DNA of 64,000 nucleotides from Achromobacter insolitus (GCF_002209555.1 NZ_NJIF01000012.1:1-64000); one strand, 5' to 3'. Shown: positions 43,198 through 52,629, numbered from the stretch's first letter. Notes: generated by a model not told the origin, from the letters alone. A program made the numbers and translations.

Positions 43198-45150
43198 ATG
43201 GTACAGATCACATTGCCCGATGGTTCGCAGCGCCAATATCCGGGGCCGGTAACGGTTGCCGAAGTGGCGCAATCGATCGGCACGGGCCTGGCGAAAGCCG
43301 CCTTGGGCGGCCGCGTGACATTTGAGGGCTCGGAGTCCAAGCTGGTCGACACCAGCTTCCGCATCGAGGGCGACGCTCGCCTGGCCATCGTGACCGCCAA
43401 GGACGCCGACGGCCTGGACCTGATCCGGCACTCCACGGCGCACTTGCTGGCCTATGCCGTCAAGGAGCTGTTTCCGGACGCCCAGGTCACCATCGGCCCC
43501 GTGATCGACAACGGCTTCTACTACGATTTCTCGTACAAGCGTCCTTTCACGCCCGAAGATCTGGCCGCCATCGAAAAGAAGATGGCCGAACTGGCCAAGA
43601 AGGACGAAGTCGTCACGCGCGAGGAATGGTCCCGCGACGACGCCGTCGAGTTCTTCAAGAGCATCGGTGAAAAGTACAAGGCCGAGATCATCGCCTCGAT
43701 TCCGTCGAACGAACCGCTCAGCCTCTACCGCGAAGGCGACTTCATCGATCTGTGCCGCGGCCCCCACGTGCCGTCCACGGGCAAGCTGAAGGTCTTCAAG
43801 CTCATGAAGGTGGCCGGCGCCTACTGGCGCGGCGACAGCAAGAACGAGATGCTCCAGCGCATCTACGGCACGGCCTGGGCGACCAAGGACGAGCAGGAAG
43901 CGTACCTGCACATGCTGGAAGAGGCCGAACGCCGCGACCATCGCAAGATCGGCCGCGAGCTGGACCTGTTCCACTTCCAGGACGAAGCCCCCGGGCTGAT
44001 TTTCTGGCACCCCAAGGGTTGGGCGCTGTGGCAGCAGGTGGAGCAGTACATGCGCTCCGTCTACCGCGACAACGGCTACCAGGAAGTGAAGGCGCCGCAG
44101 ATCCTCGACATTTCGCTCTGGAAAAAGACCGGCCACTGGGACAACTACCGTGAAAACATGTTCACGACCGAGTCCGAAAACCGCGTCTACGGCCTGAAGC
44201 CCATGAACTGCCCGGGCCACGTGCAGATTTTCAATGCGGGCCTGCATTCCTATCGCGAACTGCCCCTGCGCTACGGCGAATTCGGCCAGTGCCATCGCAA
44301 CGAACCCTCGGGTTCGCTGCACGGCATGATGCGCGTGCGCGGCTTTACGCAGGATGACGGCCACATTTTCTGTACCGAAGAACAGCTGCAGGACGAATGC
44401 GCCGACTTCACGGCGTTGCTGCAGAAGGTTTACCGCGACTTCGGCTTCACCGAGGTGCTGTACAAGGTTGCCACGCGCCCTGAAAAGCGCATCGGCACGG
44501 ACGAGGTCTGGGATACGGCCGAAGCCGCCCTCATGGAAAGCCTGCGCCGCACGGGCTGCGAATTCGAGATTTCGCCGGGCGAGGGCGCGTTCTACGGTCC
44601 CAAAGTGGAATACACCCTGAAGGACGCCATCGGACGCCACTGGCAATGCGGTACGATCCAGGTCGACTTCTCCATGCCCGTGCGTCTGGGCGCCGAGTAT
44701 GTGGACCAGAATGACCAGCGTCGTCCGCCAGTCATGCTGCACCGCGCGATCCTCGGTTCGCTGGAGCGTTTTATCGGCATGCTGATCGAAAACCACGCCG
44801 GCGCCATGCCTCCCTGGCTGGCTCCGGTGCAGGCTGTCGTATGCTGCATTTCCGAACCTTCGGCCGATTATGCGGCTGAAATCACGCAAAGCCTGAAAAA
44901 ACAAGGCTTTAGAGTAGAGTCCGATTTGCGTGGTGAAAAAATCACTCGTAAAATTCGGGAGCACAGCCTGCAAAAGGTGCCGTACATCCTCGTCGTCGGC
45001 GACAAGGAAAAGCAAAATGGCACCGTAGCCGTACGTGGACTGGGCGGATTGGACCTCGGAGCCATCGCATACGACGAATTCGTCGCGCGCTTGTCCGAGG
45101 ACGTTTCCACCCGTCGCGACGTCAATCAACCTGATGGCAGCGCTGCTTAA
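43198..45150 (+). CDS. thrS: Threonyl-tRNA synthetase
   Basis: 650 residues from ATG 43198 with AGGAAG eight bases upstream. N-terminal TGS domain ([15 protein letters not shown]), an alanyl/threonyl editing domain with the [16 protein letters not shown] zinc-ligand motif, a class II catalytic core (motif 2 region [26 protein letters not shown] zinc-site segment), and an anticodon-binding domain ([16 protein letters not shown] onward). Charges tRNA-Thr and edits serine. Followed by infC after 20 bases, the conserved thrS-infC pair. Its leader carries an apparent threonine-responsive attenuator. Confidence 0.98.
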   Translation: MVQITLPDGSQRQYPGPVTVAEVAQSIGTGLAKAALGGRVTFEGSESKLVDTSFRIEGDARLAIVTAKDADGLDLIRHSTAHLLAYAVKELFPDAQVTIGPVIDNGFYYDFSYKRPFTPEDLAAIEKKMAELAKKDEVVTREEWSRDDAVEFFKSIGEKYKAEIIASIPSNEPLSLYREGDFIDLCRGPHVPSTGKLKVFKLMKVAGAYWRGDSKNEMLQRIYGTAWATKDEQEAYLHMLEEAERRDHRKIGRELDLFHFQDEAPGLIFWHPKGWALWQQVEQYMRSVYRDNGYQEVKAPQILDISLWKKTGHWDNYRENMFTTESENRVYGLKPMNCPGHVQIFNAGLHSYRELPLRYGEFGQCHRNEPSGSLHGMMRVRGFTQDDGHIFCTEEQLQDECADFTALLQKVYRDFGFTEVLYKVATRPEKRIGTDEVWDTAEAALMESLRRTGCEFEISPGEGAFYGPKVEYTLKDAIGRHWQCGTIQVDFSMPVRLGAEYVDQNDQRRPPVMLHRAILGSLERFIGMLIENHAGAMPPWLAPVQAVVCCISEPSADYAAEITQSLKKQGFRVESDLRGEKITRKIREHSLQKVPYILVVGDKEKQNGTVAVRGLGGLDLGAIAYDEFVARLSEDVSTRRDVNQPDGSAA

Positions 45151-45170
45151 CATTTCTAGGAGCTTTCAAC

Positions 45171-45722
45171 ATCGCCACTGAAAAAGCCAATCGCATCAAC
45201 GGTGAAATCCGCGTCCCCGAGGTGCGCCTGATAGGTCTGGACGGAGAACAGCTTGGTATCGTCAAGATCGCCGACGCCTTCCGTCTTTCCGAGCAAAACG
45301 ACGTGGATCTGGTGGAAATCGCGCCGAACGCCGAACCGCCGGTCTGCCGTTTGATGGACTACGGCAAATTCAAGTACCAAGAGCAGAAGCGCCAAGCGGA
45401 AGCTCGTTCCAAGCAGAAGGTCATCCAGGTCAAGGAAGTCAAATTCCGACCGGCCACCGACGAGGGCGACTACCAGGTCAAGCTGCGCAACCTGCGCCGC
45501 TTCCTCGAGGAAGGCGACAAGGCCAAGGTGACGCTGCGTTTCCGTGGCCGCGAAATGGCTCACCAGGAACTCGGTATGCGGGTGCTTGAACGTGTGCGCG
45601 ACGATCTGCTGGAACTTGCCCAGGTCGAAGCCATGCCGAAGCTCGAAGGCCGTCAGATGGTCATGGTGCTGGCGCCGAAGAAGAAGGCTGTGCCTGCGGG
45701 CAAGCCTGAATCGGCTGCCTGA
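45171..45722 (+). CDS. infC: Translation initiation factor IF-3, AUC start codon
   Basis: 183 residues if translation begins at ATC 45171-45173, which has AGGAG eight bases upstream and restores the full family N-terminus ([21 protein letters not shown]). The first in-frame conventional codon is GTG or ATG further in, which would delete part of the N-terminal domain. Rare AUU/AUC starts are a hallmark of infC, because IF-3 itself discriminates against them and so represses its own synthesis. The two IF-3 domains ([32 protein letters not shown]) are intact. Downstream rpmI is not adjacent here. Confidence 0.95.
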   Translation: MATEKANRINGEIRVPEVRLIGLDGEQLGIVKIADAFRLSEQNDVDLVEIAPNAEPPVCRLMDYGKFKYQEQKRQAEARSKQKVIQVKEVKFRPATDEGDYQVKLRNLRRFLEEGDKAKVTLRFRGREMAHQELGMRVLERVRDDLLELAQVEAMPKLEGRQMVMVLAPKKKAVPAGKPESAA

Positions 45723-45828
45723 GTTCCTGCCGTAGCCTCCCCAGGGAGGCTGCGCCGCTCTTGCTACCCGCCCGCGATTGCGCTGGCGGGTTCGCTAATT
45801 GGGCGGCTCTGCGCTACGATGTCATCAA

Positions 45829-45854
45829 GCCGCCTTCCCGCGAGGGAAGGCGGC
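45829..45854 (+). other. Strong stem-loop immediately upstream of gshB
   Basis: Perfect 11-bp stem (GCCGCCTTCCC / GGGAAGGCGGC) with a GCGA (GNRA) loop, ending 19 bases before the gshB start. No T run follows, so it is more likely a 5'-leader structure than a terminator. A weaker hairpin (AGCCTCC-CCAG-GGAGGCT, 45734-45751) lies just after infC and may end that transcript. Confidence 0.6.
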
Positions 45855-45873
45855 GTCCGTTCAGGGTGTCGCG

Positions 45874-46845
45874 ATGCACGTTTTGTTCGTTTTGGATCCC
45901 TTGCCGCTGCTCAAGGCGTACAAGGACAGCTCTGTCGCCATGATGCGCGCCCTCGTGGCGCGCGGCCATACGCTCAGTGTGGCCATGCAGGGCGATCTCT
46001 ATATCGAGGAAGGCACGGTCAAGGCCGCGGCCACGCCCATCGAACTGGTCGCGGACGCCGATCTGCACGGCCACGACTGGTGGCGCGAGTCCGCTGCCCA
46101 GGATCTGCCGCTGGCGGAATTCGGCGCGGTGGTCATGCGCAAGGATCCGCCGTTCGACATGGAATACGTGTATTCCACGCATCTGCTCGAATACGCCGAA
46201 GCCCAAGGCGCCCGCGTCTTCAACAGCGGCGCCGCGATCCGGAATCATCCGGAAAAGCTGGCTATTACCGAAATCAGCGAGTTCACCGCGCCCACGCTGG
46301 TGACCCGCAGCATGGCTCGCCTGAAGGCGTTCCATGATGCCTACCACGATGTCATCGTGAAACCGCTGGACGGCATGGGCGGCACGGGCGTGTTCCGCCT
46401 GCAGCCCAAGGATCCCAACCTGAACGCCATCCTGGAAACGCTGACGGACAATGGCGCGCGCACCATCATGGCGCAGCGCTACATTCCCGATATCGTCAAG
46501 GGAGACAAGCGCATCCTGCTGATCGGTGGCGAGCCGGTGCCGTATTCCCTGGCCCGCATCCCGCTGGCTGGCGAGACGCGTGGCAACCTGGCGGCGGGCG
46601 GCCGCGGGGTGGCGCAGGAACTCTCCGCGCGCGACCGCGAGATCGCCGAGGCCGTGGCTCCCAAACTCGCAGCCCGTGGCTTGCTGCTGGTCGGCCTGGA
46701 TGTCATCGGTGATTACGTCACCGAAGTCAACGTGACCAGCCCCACCTGTTTCGTGGAAATCGCAGAGCAAACCGGGTTCGATGTCGCGGGCATGTTCGTC
46801 CAGGCATTGGAAAAAGCCGTGGCGACTCCCGCCGTTGCTGCCTGA
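45874..46845 (+). CDS. gshB: Glutathione synthetase
   Basis: 323 residues from ATG 45874 (MHVLFVLDPLPLLKAYKDSS). ATP-grasp enzyme joining gamma-glutamylcysteine and glycine. Landmarks: FVLDPL at the N-terminus, RKDPPFDMEYVYSTHLLE, the ATP-grasp loop VKPLDGMGGTGVF, and NVTSPTCFVEI near the C-terminus. Length equals the proteobacterial family. Followed after 19 bases by the EIIA gene, an association frequent in betaproteobacteria. Confidence 0.97.
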   Translation: MHVLFVLDPLPLLKAYKDSSVAMMRALVARGHTLSVAMQGDLYIEEGTVKAAATPIELVADADLHGHDWWRESAAQDLPLAEFGAVVMRKDPPFDMEYVYSTHLLEYAEAQGARVFNSGAAIRNHPEKLAITEISEFTAPTLVTRSMARLKAFHDAYHDVIVKPLDGMGGTGVFRLQPKDPNLNAILETLTDNGARTIMAQRYIPDIVKGDKRILLIGGEPVPYSLARIPLAGETRGNLAAGGRGVAQELSARDREIAEAVAPKLAARGLLLVGLDVIGDYVTEVNVTSPTCFVEIAEQTGFDVAGMFVQALEKAVATPAVAA

Positions 46846-46864
46846 CCCACCCAGGATTCCTGTC

Positions 46865-47266
46865 ATGACCACGGGTATTGTCATCGTCGTGCACGCGCCC
46901 CTGGGCGCGGCGATACGCGATTGCGCCAGCCACGTCATGGGCAATCTGGACGGCATGCTGGCCATCCACGACATCCTGCCTGAAGACCGGCCGGACGACT
47001 TGGCGCCGCGCGTCCTGAAGGACATCCTGGAGCAGGATCATGGCGCGGGCGTGCTGGTGCTGACCGACCTGATCGGCGCCACCCCCGCCAATATTTCCAA
47101 GCGAGCCGTCGCCGATGCCCAGGCGCAGGGCGTCCAGTGCTGTGTGCTGGCCGGTTTGAATACCCCGATGCTGCTGCGGGCCCTGACTTATCGCAATCTG
47201 CCTCTGGCCGAAACTCGCGAGAAGGCATTGGCCGGGGGGCTTCAGGGCGTCTTGCGTGTAGACTGA
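46865..47266 (+). CDS. PTS EIIA component, mannose family (regulatory PTS)
   Basis: 133 residues. EIIA-Man fold: the phosphorylated histidine is H10 in GIVIVVHAPLG, and VLVLTDLIGATPANISKR is the conserved central segment. It would accept phosphate from HPr. No EIIB, EIIC or EIID gene lies nearby, so together with HPr and EI it forms a phosphorelay without a sugar permease, probably regulatory. Located between gshB and ptsH, all on the same strand. Confidence 0.93.
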   Translation: MTTGIVIVVHAPLGAAIRDCASHVMGNLDGMLAIHDILPEDRPDDLAPRVLKDILEQDHGAGVLVLTDLIGATPANISKRAVADAQAQGVQCCVLAGLNTPMLLRALTYRNLPLAETREKALAGGLQGVLRVD

Positions 47267-47375
47267 CGGGCGGCAGTTTGCCCTATTATGTCGGCTATCG
47301 ATTCTGGCCGATGGACGGTTCGACGTTTTGCTGCAATCAACACTGCGGCGTCATGCCGCAGCCACAATATTTCCT

Positions 47376-47645
47376 ATGCCTAATACAGACATCGTCATCA
47401 GCAATAAACTGGGCCTGCATGCCCGGGCGGCTGCCAAGCTGACGCAGCTGGCCAGCAAGTTTTCCAGCGAGATTTTCATCTCGCGCGGCGCGCAGCGCGT
47501 GAACGCCAAGAGCATCATGGGCGTCATGATGCTGGCGGCCGGGCTGGGCGTGACGGTAAAGCTGGAAGCCTCGGGCAACGATGCCGAGCAGGCTCTTTCT
47601 GAAATTGAATCACTGTTCGACAGCAAATTCGGTGAGCAGGAATAG
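47376..47645 (+). CDS. ptsH: PTS phosphocarrier protein HPr
   Basis: 89 residues from ATG 47376. The phosphorylation site H15 is in NKLGLHARAAAK and the regulatory serine S46 in NAKSIMGVMML; the S46 surroundings fit HPr(Ser) kinase recognition, an enzyme known in betaproteobacteria. Passes phosphate from EI to EIIA. The intergenic space to ptsI holds two strong hairpins. Confidence 0.96.
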   Translation: MPNTDIVISNKLGLHARAAAKLTQLASKFSSEIFISRGAQRVNAKSIMGVMMLAAGLGVTVKLEASGNDAEQALSEIESLFDSKFGEQE

Positions 47646-47661
47646 AATTTCTTCCGAATCC

Positions 47662-47688
47662 GCCGGCCTGAGCGCTGTTCAGGCCGGC
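47662..47688 (+). other. Hairpin 1 in ptsH-ptsI spacer
   Basis: Perfect 10-bp stem GCCGGCCTGA / TCAGGCCGGC with a 7-base loop, starting 17 bases after the ptsH stop. Not followed by T residues, so mRNA stabilisation or partial termination are both possible. Confidence 0.65.
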
Positions 47689-47712
47689 TCGTCTACGACC
47701 CTTGATCACGTG

Positions 47713-47745
47713 CACAACGGGGCTGGCTCTGCCAGCCCCGTTGTG
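47713..47745 (+). other. Hairpin 2 in ptsH-ptsI spacer, covering the ptsI start
   Basis: Perfect 15-bp stem CACAACGGGGCTGGC / GCCAGCCCCGTTGTG with a TCT loop. The probable ptsI GTG start (47743-47745) is the last codon of the right arm, so the structure would bury the start codon and the region where a ribosome site should be. Confidence 0.7.
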
Positions 47746-49458
47746 TGTCTGTACGGCAAAGGCGTCGCCAAGGGATACGCCATCGGCCGGGCGGTCGTCA
47801 TGGGTGCGGCGGCACTGGAGGTCGCGCACTACCGCATCTCGCCCGAGGACGTGGCCGCGGAAAGCAGCCGGCTGACCGATGCGCTGGCCTCGGCGCAGCA
47901 GGAACTGCTGCAGCTGGCCGATACTTTGCCGGCCGATGCGCCGCGCGAGCTTGGCGCCATGCTCAACGTGCACAGCCTGCTGTTGGGCGATCCGCTGCTC
48001 GCCGAGCAGACGCTGGCGCTGATTGCCGAACGCCATTACAACGCCGAATGGGCCTTGACGACCCAGGGGCAGATCCTCGGCCAGCAGTTCGACGCCATGG
48101 AGGACGAGTACCTGCGCGAACGCGGAGCCGACGTGCGCCAGGTCATCGAGCGTGTGCTGCACGTGCTGGCCGGGACTTCCGCGATCTTGCCCGACATGAG
48201 CCACATGGGCGGCGACGAAGCGCTGGTGGTCGTGGCTCATGACATTTCCCCCGCTGACATGCTGCGCCTGCGGGGCGGCCGCTTCGCCGCCTTCGTGACG
48301 GACCTGGGCGGCCCGACGTCGCATACCGCCATCGTGGCGCGCAGCATGGGCGTGCCCGCCGTGGTGGCCATGGGTAATGTGCGCGAATTGGTCCGCGACG
48401 GCGACATGCTGATCATCGACGGCGCGGCCGGCGCCGTGATCGTGAATCCGTCCAGCCGCATCCTCGACGAATACCGTCGCCGCCAGTCGGCTTATGCCGA
48501 TGAGCGCGCCGAGCTGAGCCTGCTGCGCGACGAGCCCTCAGTCACCCTGGATGGCATAGACGTCGTCCTGCACGCCAATATCGAATTGCCCGAAGAGGCT
48601 GCCCTGGCGCTGGCTTCGGGCGCGCACGGCATCGGCTTGTTCCGCAGCGAATTCCTTTTCATGGGCCGCCCGGACCTGCCGGGCGAGGAGGAGCAGTACG
48701 AGGCCTATTCGTCGGTGGTCAAGGTGATGGCGGGGCGGCCCGTCACGATCCGCACGCTGGACATCGGTTCGGACAAGACGCTGGACGGCGAGGCTACCGT
48801 GGCCACCAATCCCGCGCTTGGACAGCGCGCCATCCGCTATTGCCTGGCGCGCCCCGAGATGTTCGCGACGCAGTTGCGCGCCATCCTGCGGGCTTCGGCG
48901 CACGGGCCGGTGCGCCTGCTGATTCCAATGATCGCCCACATGCATGAGGTCGTGGCGACCAAGGCGGCCATCGAATCCGCCCGCCGAGAGCTCGATGCCC
49001 GGGGGCAGGCCTATGCGCCCCACATGGAAGTGGGGGCCATGGTCGAGGTGCCCGCCATTGCCATCGCCATCGAACCCTTTGCGCAGGCGCTGGATTTTCT
49101 TTCCATCGGCACCAACGATCTGATCCAGTACACGTTGGCGATCGATCGCGGCGACCATGACGTGGCCGCCTTGTACGATCCGCTGCATCCGGCAGTGCTG
49201 CGCCTGGTTGCGCACACCATCAATGCAGGTGAACGAGCCGGCAAGCCCGTCGCCGTTTGTGGCGAGATGGCCGGAGATTCGCGCATGACCCGGCTGCTGC
49301 TGGGGTTGGGCCTGACCGAGTTTTCCATGCATCCGCAACAACTGCTGGACGTCAAGCGTGAAGTCCGGCGCGCGCACTCCAACGCTTTGCGCGTGAAAGT
49401 CGCCAGCGCGCTGAATCGCGCCTTGCCGGTGGACCTGGACGAGTTGGGTCCTGGCTGA
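47743..49458 (+). CDS. ptsI: PTS enzyme I (phosphoenolpyruvate-protein phosphotransferase)
   Basis: 571 residues if GTG 47743 is used, close to the 575 of E. coli; the frame is open from within ptsH, and GTG 47710 is the only other reasonable start. No good ribosome site is visible at either. The phosphorylated histidine is near residue 194 in GGPTSHTAIVARS; the TIM-barrel motifs GLFRSEFLFM, RTLDIGSDKTL and FLSIGTNDLIQYTLAIDR and the MAGD segment are present. Takes phosphate from PEP and gives it to HPr. Followed by a strong terminator. Confidence 0.95.
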   Translation: MCLYGKGVAKGYAIGRAVVMGAAALEVAHYRISPEDVAAESSRLTDALASAQQELLQLADTLPADAPRELGAMLNVHSLLLGDPLLAEQTLALIAERHYNAEWALTTQGQILGQQFDAMEDEYLRERGADVRQVIERVLHVLAGTSAILPDMSHMGGDEALVVVAHDISPADMLRLRGGRFAAFVTDLGGPTSHTAIVARSMGVPAVVAMGNVRELVRDGDMLIIDGAAGAVIVNPSSRILDEYRRRQSAYADERAELSLLRDEPSVTLDGIDVVLHANIELPEEAALALASGAHGIGLFRSEFLFMGRPDLPGEEEQYEAYSSVVKVMAGRPVTIRTLDIGSDKTLDGEATVATNPALGQRAIRYCLARPEMFATQLRAILRASAHGPVRLLIPMIAHMHEVVATKAAIESARRELDARGQAYAPHMEVGAMVEVPAIAIAIEPFAQALDFLSIGTNDLIQYTLAIDRGDHDVAALYDPLHPAVLRLVAHTINAGERAGKPVAVCGEMAGDSRMTRLLLGLGLTEFSMHPQQLLDVKREVRRAHSNALRVKVASALNRALPVDLDELGPG

Positions 49459-49491
49459 AGCGCAACTGGGCTACGCCTGGGCCGTGAAATG

Positions 49492-49528
49492 AAAAAGCCC
49501 GAGACCGCAAAGGTCTCGGGCTTTTTTT
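49492..49528. terminator. Bidirectional intrinsic terminator between ptsI and amtB
   Basis: AAAAAGCCCGAGACC, loop GCAAA, then GGTCTCGGGC and seven T residues. A-tract and T-tract on the two sides allow it to work for both convergent operons. Confidence 0.92.
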
Positions 49529-49550
49529 CCTGTATCGCAACCACTCGCCG

Positions 49551-49585
49551 CCATCCCCGAGGCGCCAGCGGCGCCTCGGGGATGG
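49551..49585. other. 16-bp perfect hairpin just after amtB stop
   Basis: Arms 49551-49566 and 49570-49585 are exact complements (core GAGGCGCC / GGCGCCTC) around a 3-base loop, starting 3 bases after the amtB stop codon on its strand. No T run. Probably protects or ends the glnK-amtB mRNA together with the neighbouring terminator. Confidence 0.65.
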
Positions 49586-49587
49586 GC

Positions 49588-50826
49588 TTAGCTGTGGTAT
49601 GCCGATTCGCCGTGGCTGGTGACGTCCAGGCCTTCGCGCTCCTGATCTTCCGGCACGCGCATGCCGCACAGGGCATTGGCGATCTTGTAGGCGATCCAGG
49701 CCACCACGCCGGACCAGACGATGGTCAGCAGCACGCCTTCCAGCTGGACCCACAACTGGTGGCCGATCATGCCGGGCTCGGCCAGGCCGGGGCCGCCGAG
49801 GATCTGCGCATTGAACACGCCGGTCAGCAGGGCGCCGACAATGCCGCCCACGCCGTGCACGCCAAACACGTCCAGCGCGTCATCGGCACGCAGCAGGCGC
49901 TTCAGGCCATTCACGCCCCAGACGCAGACGATGCCGGCGACGACCCCAATGATCAGCGCGCCCACGGGCCCAACCAGGCCGGCGGCCGGCGTAATGCCAA
50001 CCAGGCCGGCGACAGCGCCCGAGGCAGCGCCCAGCATCGAGGGCTTGCCCTTGACGGCCCATTCGGTAAACAACCAGGACAGCACGGCGCCCGCGGTCGC
50101 GATCATCGTGTTGAAGAAGGCCAGCGTGGCATTTTCATTGGCGGCCAGCGCTGAGCCCGCGTTGAACCCGAACCAGCCCACCCACAGCAGCGCCGCACCC
50201 ACGAAGGTCATCGGCAGATTGTGCGGTTGCATGGCTTCGCGGCCGTAACCCACGCGCTTGCCGACGACGTATGCGCCCACTAGGCCGGCCACGCCAGCGT
50301 TGATGTGCACAACGGTGCCGCCCGCGAAGTCCAGCGCACCCTTGGCATTGAGCAGGCCCGGCGCCGTTTCGGACGCGAACCACACCATATGCGCGATCGG
50401 CACGTAGGCGAACGTGAACCAGATCACGGTGAAGACCAGCACGGCCGAGAAGCGGGCACGTTCAGCGAAGCTGCCCACGATCAGCGCGCACGTGATGCCG
50501 GCGAACGTTGCCTGGAACGAGGCGAACAGCAGTTCGGTCAGCGAGTTCGACATGGCGTACTTGCCGTCGGACGGCGTGAACATGCCGGAGAAGAAGGCGC
50601 GCGACAGGCCGCCGAAGAAGGCATTGCCCTCGGTGAATGCGAGGGAATAACCGTAGATGAACCAGAGCACCAGGCCCAGCACAAACGTGCACAGCACTTG
50701 CAGCAGCACGGACAGCACGTTCTTGCTGCGTACCAGGCCGCCGTAGAACATCGCCAGACCGGGTACGGCCATCATCAATACAAGCAGGGTAGAGACGAGC
50801 AACCAGGAGATATCTGCTTTATCCAT
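49588..50826 (-). CDS. amtB: Ammonium transporter
   Basis: 412 residues with eleven membrane helices. Begins directly with the first helix (ISWLLVSTLLVLMMAVPGLAMFYGGLVRSKNVLS), so no signal peptide. Conserved pore features include the DFAGGTVVHINAGVAGL histidine segment and HGVGGIVGALLTGVF. Conducts ammonia/ammonium across the inner membrane and is blocked by unmodified GlnK. It is the second gene of a glnK-amtB operon, 28 bases after glnK. Confidence 0.97.
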   Translation of the reverse strand: MDKADISWLLVSTLLVLMMAVPGLAMFYGGLVRSKNVLSVLLQVLCTFVLGLVLWFIYGYSLAFTEGNAFFGGLSRAFFSGMFTPSDGKYAMSNSLTELLFASFQATFAGITCALIVGSFAERARFSAVLVFTVIWFTFAYVPIAHMVWFASETAPGLLNAKGALDFAGGTVVHINAGVAGLVGAYVVGKRVGYGREAMQPHNLPMTFVGAALLWVGWFGFNAGSALAANENATLAFFNTMIATAGAVLSWLFTEWAVKGKPSMLGAASGAVAGLVGITPAAGLVGPVGALIIGVVAGIVCVWGVNGLKRLLRADDALDVFGVHGVGGIVGALLTGVFNAQILGGPGLAEPGMIGHQLWVQLEGVLLTIVWSGVVAWIAYKIANALCGMRVPEDQEREGLDVTSHGESAYHS

Positions 50827-50854
50827 TTTCAGGCTCCATTGAGTCTTTATTTAT

Positions 50855-51350
<496 letters not shown>

Positions 51351-51733
51351 GCGCGCAAGCCCGTGGGGCATGCAACAAGATATGTTTTGCGTTCGATATT
51401 TGTAGCAAATTGATGCGGAATTTATTGCGGTTTATGTTGGCATGTGCGCTGAGATTGGGCCATTGCCGCCGCCTAGTGGCTGCCCGCAGAGCCTTGCTGG
51501 CCGGGCTTTCGGGGCAAACGGCCGGGCGCCACGGAGCGCGCCGGCAGCCCTCGGAGTCGGCTTGATCGGAAGGCGCGCGTGATACCGGGGTTTACACGCA
51601 TCGGCTTGTTGCCGAGAGGCGGGTGCAGAAGAATCAATACCAGTTCAAGCCTGTCCCTGAACAGCTTGGGCCACAGGCGGAAGTCCGGTACCACGGGTCT
51701 GCCGCAGGAAAGCAAGAACGGGAAGGGGCAGTC
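51351..51733. other. Intergenic region between glnK control region and lipoprotein gene
   Basis: About 380 bases. Several frames are open across it but none has a convincing start, ribosome site or protein-like composition. It should carry the promoter of the lipoprotein gene; I could not identify it. Nothing else recognised. Confidence 0.5.
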
Positions 51734-52153
51734 ATGAATATCCACCGCAAGGCTTTCTGCATTCTGGCCCTGGCCGCGTCGCTTGCCGCGCTGGCCGGCT
51801 GCAACAAGAGTGAAGACAAGGCCGCAGCGCCAGCCGCCACCGCGCCTGCGCCCGCTGCCCCGGCTCCGACTCCGGCTACTCCCGTCCCACCCGCGACTTC
51901 TCCTTCCACGGCCGCCCCGTCCGGGGCCGCCTCGGCGTCCGTTCCGGCCGAATGCGAGGCCTATGCCGCCAAGGTCAATGCCTGCATGGACAAATTGGGC
52001 AGTGGCAATCCGGCTGCCGCCGCGATAAAGGAGCAGCTCGACGCAGCCAAGACGCAGTGGGGGTCAGTGAGCGACAAGACGCAGTTGGCCGCGCAATGCA
52101 AGCAGTCATCGGACATGTTCACGCAGTCGGCAATCCAAATGGGTTGCCCGTAA
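51734..52153 (+). CDS. Small Ala/Pro-rich lipoprotein
   Basis: 139 residues from ATG 51734 with GGAAGGGG upstream. Lipoprotein signal with lipobox LAGC, lipidated cysteine C23 followed by N, K, S; an Ala/Pro/Thr-rich linker (about residues 30-70) leads to a small C-terminal domain with three cysteines (PAECEAYAAKVNACMDKL, CKQSSDM) plus a final cysteine near the C-terminus, probably disulfide-bonded. Related small envelope lipoproteins exist in this family of bacteria; function unknown. Followed by a strong terminator. Confidence 0.85.
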   Translation: MNIHRKAFCILALAASLAALAGCNKSEDKAAAPAATAPAPAAPAPTPATPVPPATSPSTAAPSGAASASVPAECEAYAAKVNACMDKLGSGNPAAAAIKEQLDAAKTQWGSVSDKTQLAAQCKQSSDMFTQSAIQMGCP

Positions 52154-52207
52154 CGATGTTGGTAGGGGGTTGCCGCCATGGCAGCCCGGTTTTCTCCTGT
52201 GCTTTGA

Positions 52208-52243
52208 AGGGCGGTCACCGCATGCGGCCCGCCCTCTTTTTTT
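52208..52243 (+). terminator. Intrinsic terminator after lipoprotein gene
   Basis: Stem AGGGCGG / CCGCCCT enclosing an inner CCGCATGCGG palindrome, followed by C and seven T residues. Confidence 0.88.
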
Positions 52244-52333
52244 GTGGCGAGGCGACCCTTTTTTCGCCGCTGGCCCGGATACCGCGGCTCCGACGCACTA
52301 CACTTGAGGCATCAAGAACACAGTGAGGCAGTC

Positions 52334-52585
52334 ATGAACAATCGCACCCAGTGGATGGAAGACATCCAGAAGAACATCTCGGACCTGATCGCCCGCAGTC
52401 CGGCCGCGGATGTGGAGCGCAATGTGCGCGCGATGATGACGCAGGCATTCTCCAAGCTGGATCTGGTCACGCGCGAGGAATTCGATGTCCAGGCCGATCT
52501 GCTGGCGCGCACCCGCGCCCGGGTGGATCAGCTGGCCGCACAGGTGCAGCAGTTGGAGGCGCGCCTGTCCGCGCTGGACAAGTAA
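52334..52585 (+). CDS. ubiK: Ubiquinone biosynthesis accessory factor UbiK (BMFP family)
   Basis: 83 residues from ATG 52334. A helical N-terminal segment (WMEDIQKNISDLIARSP) and a C-terminal coiled coil (VTREEFDVQADLLARTRARV, then LAAQVQQLEARLSAL) are the hallmarks of the YqiC/UbiK family, which trimerises and assists aerobic coenzyme Q synthesis with UbiJ. Stands alone between the lipoprotein and comM. Confidence 0.9.
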   Translation: MNNRTQWMEDIQKNISDLIARSPAADVERNVRAMMTQAFSKLDLVTREEFDVQADLLARTRARVDQLAAQVQQLEARLSALDK

Positions 52586-52629
52586 GGCTGTTGCCGGCCC
52601 GCCGCGGCCGGCCAGGAATCTCTCCGGAA

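Noticed and set aside
43102..45153. Minus-strand 683-codon frame
   Set aside because: Antisense to thrS, composition typical of shadows (His/Gln/Arg-rich).
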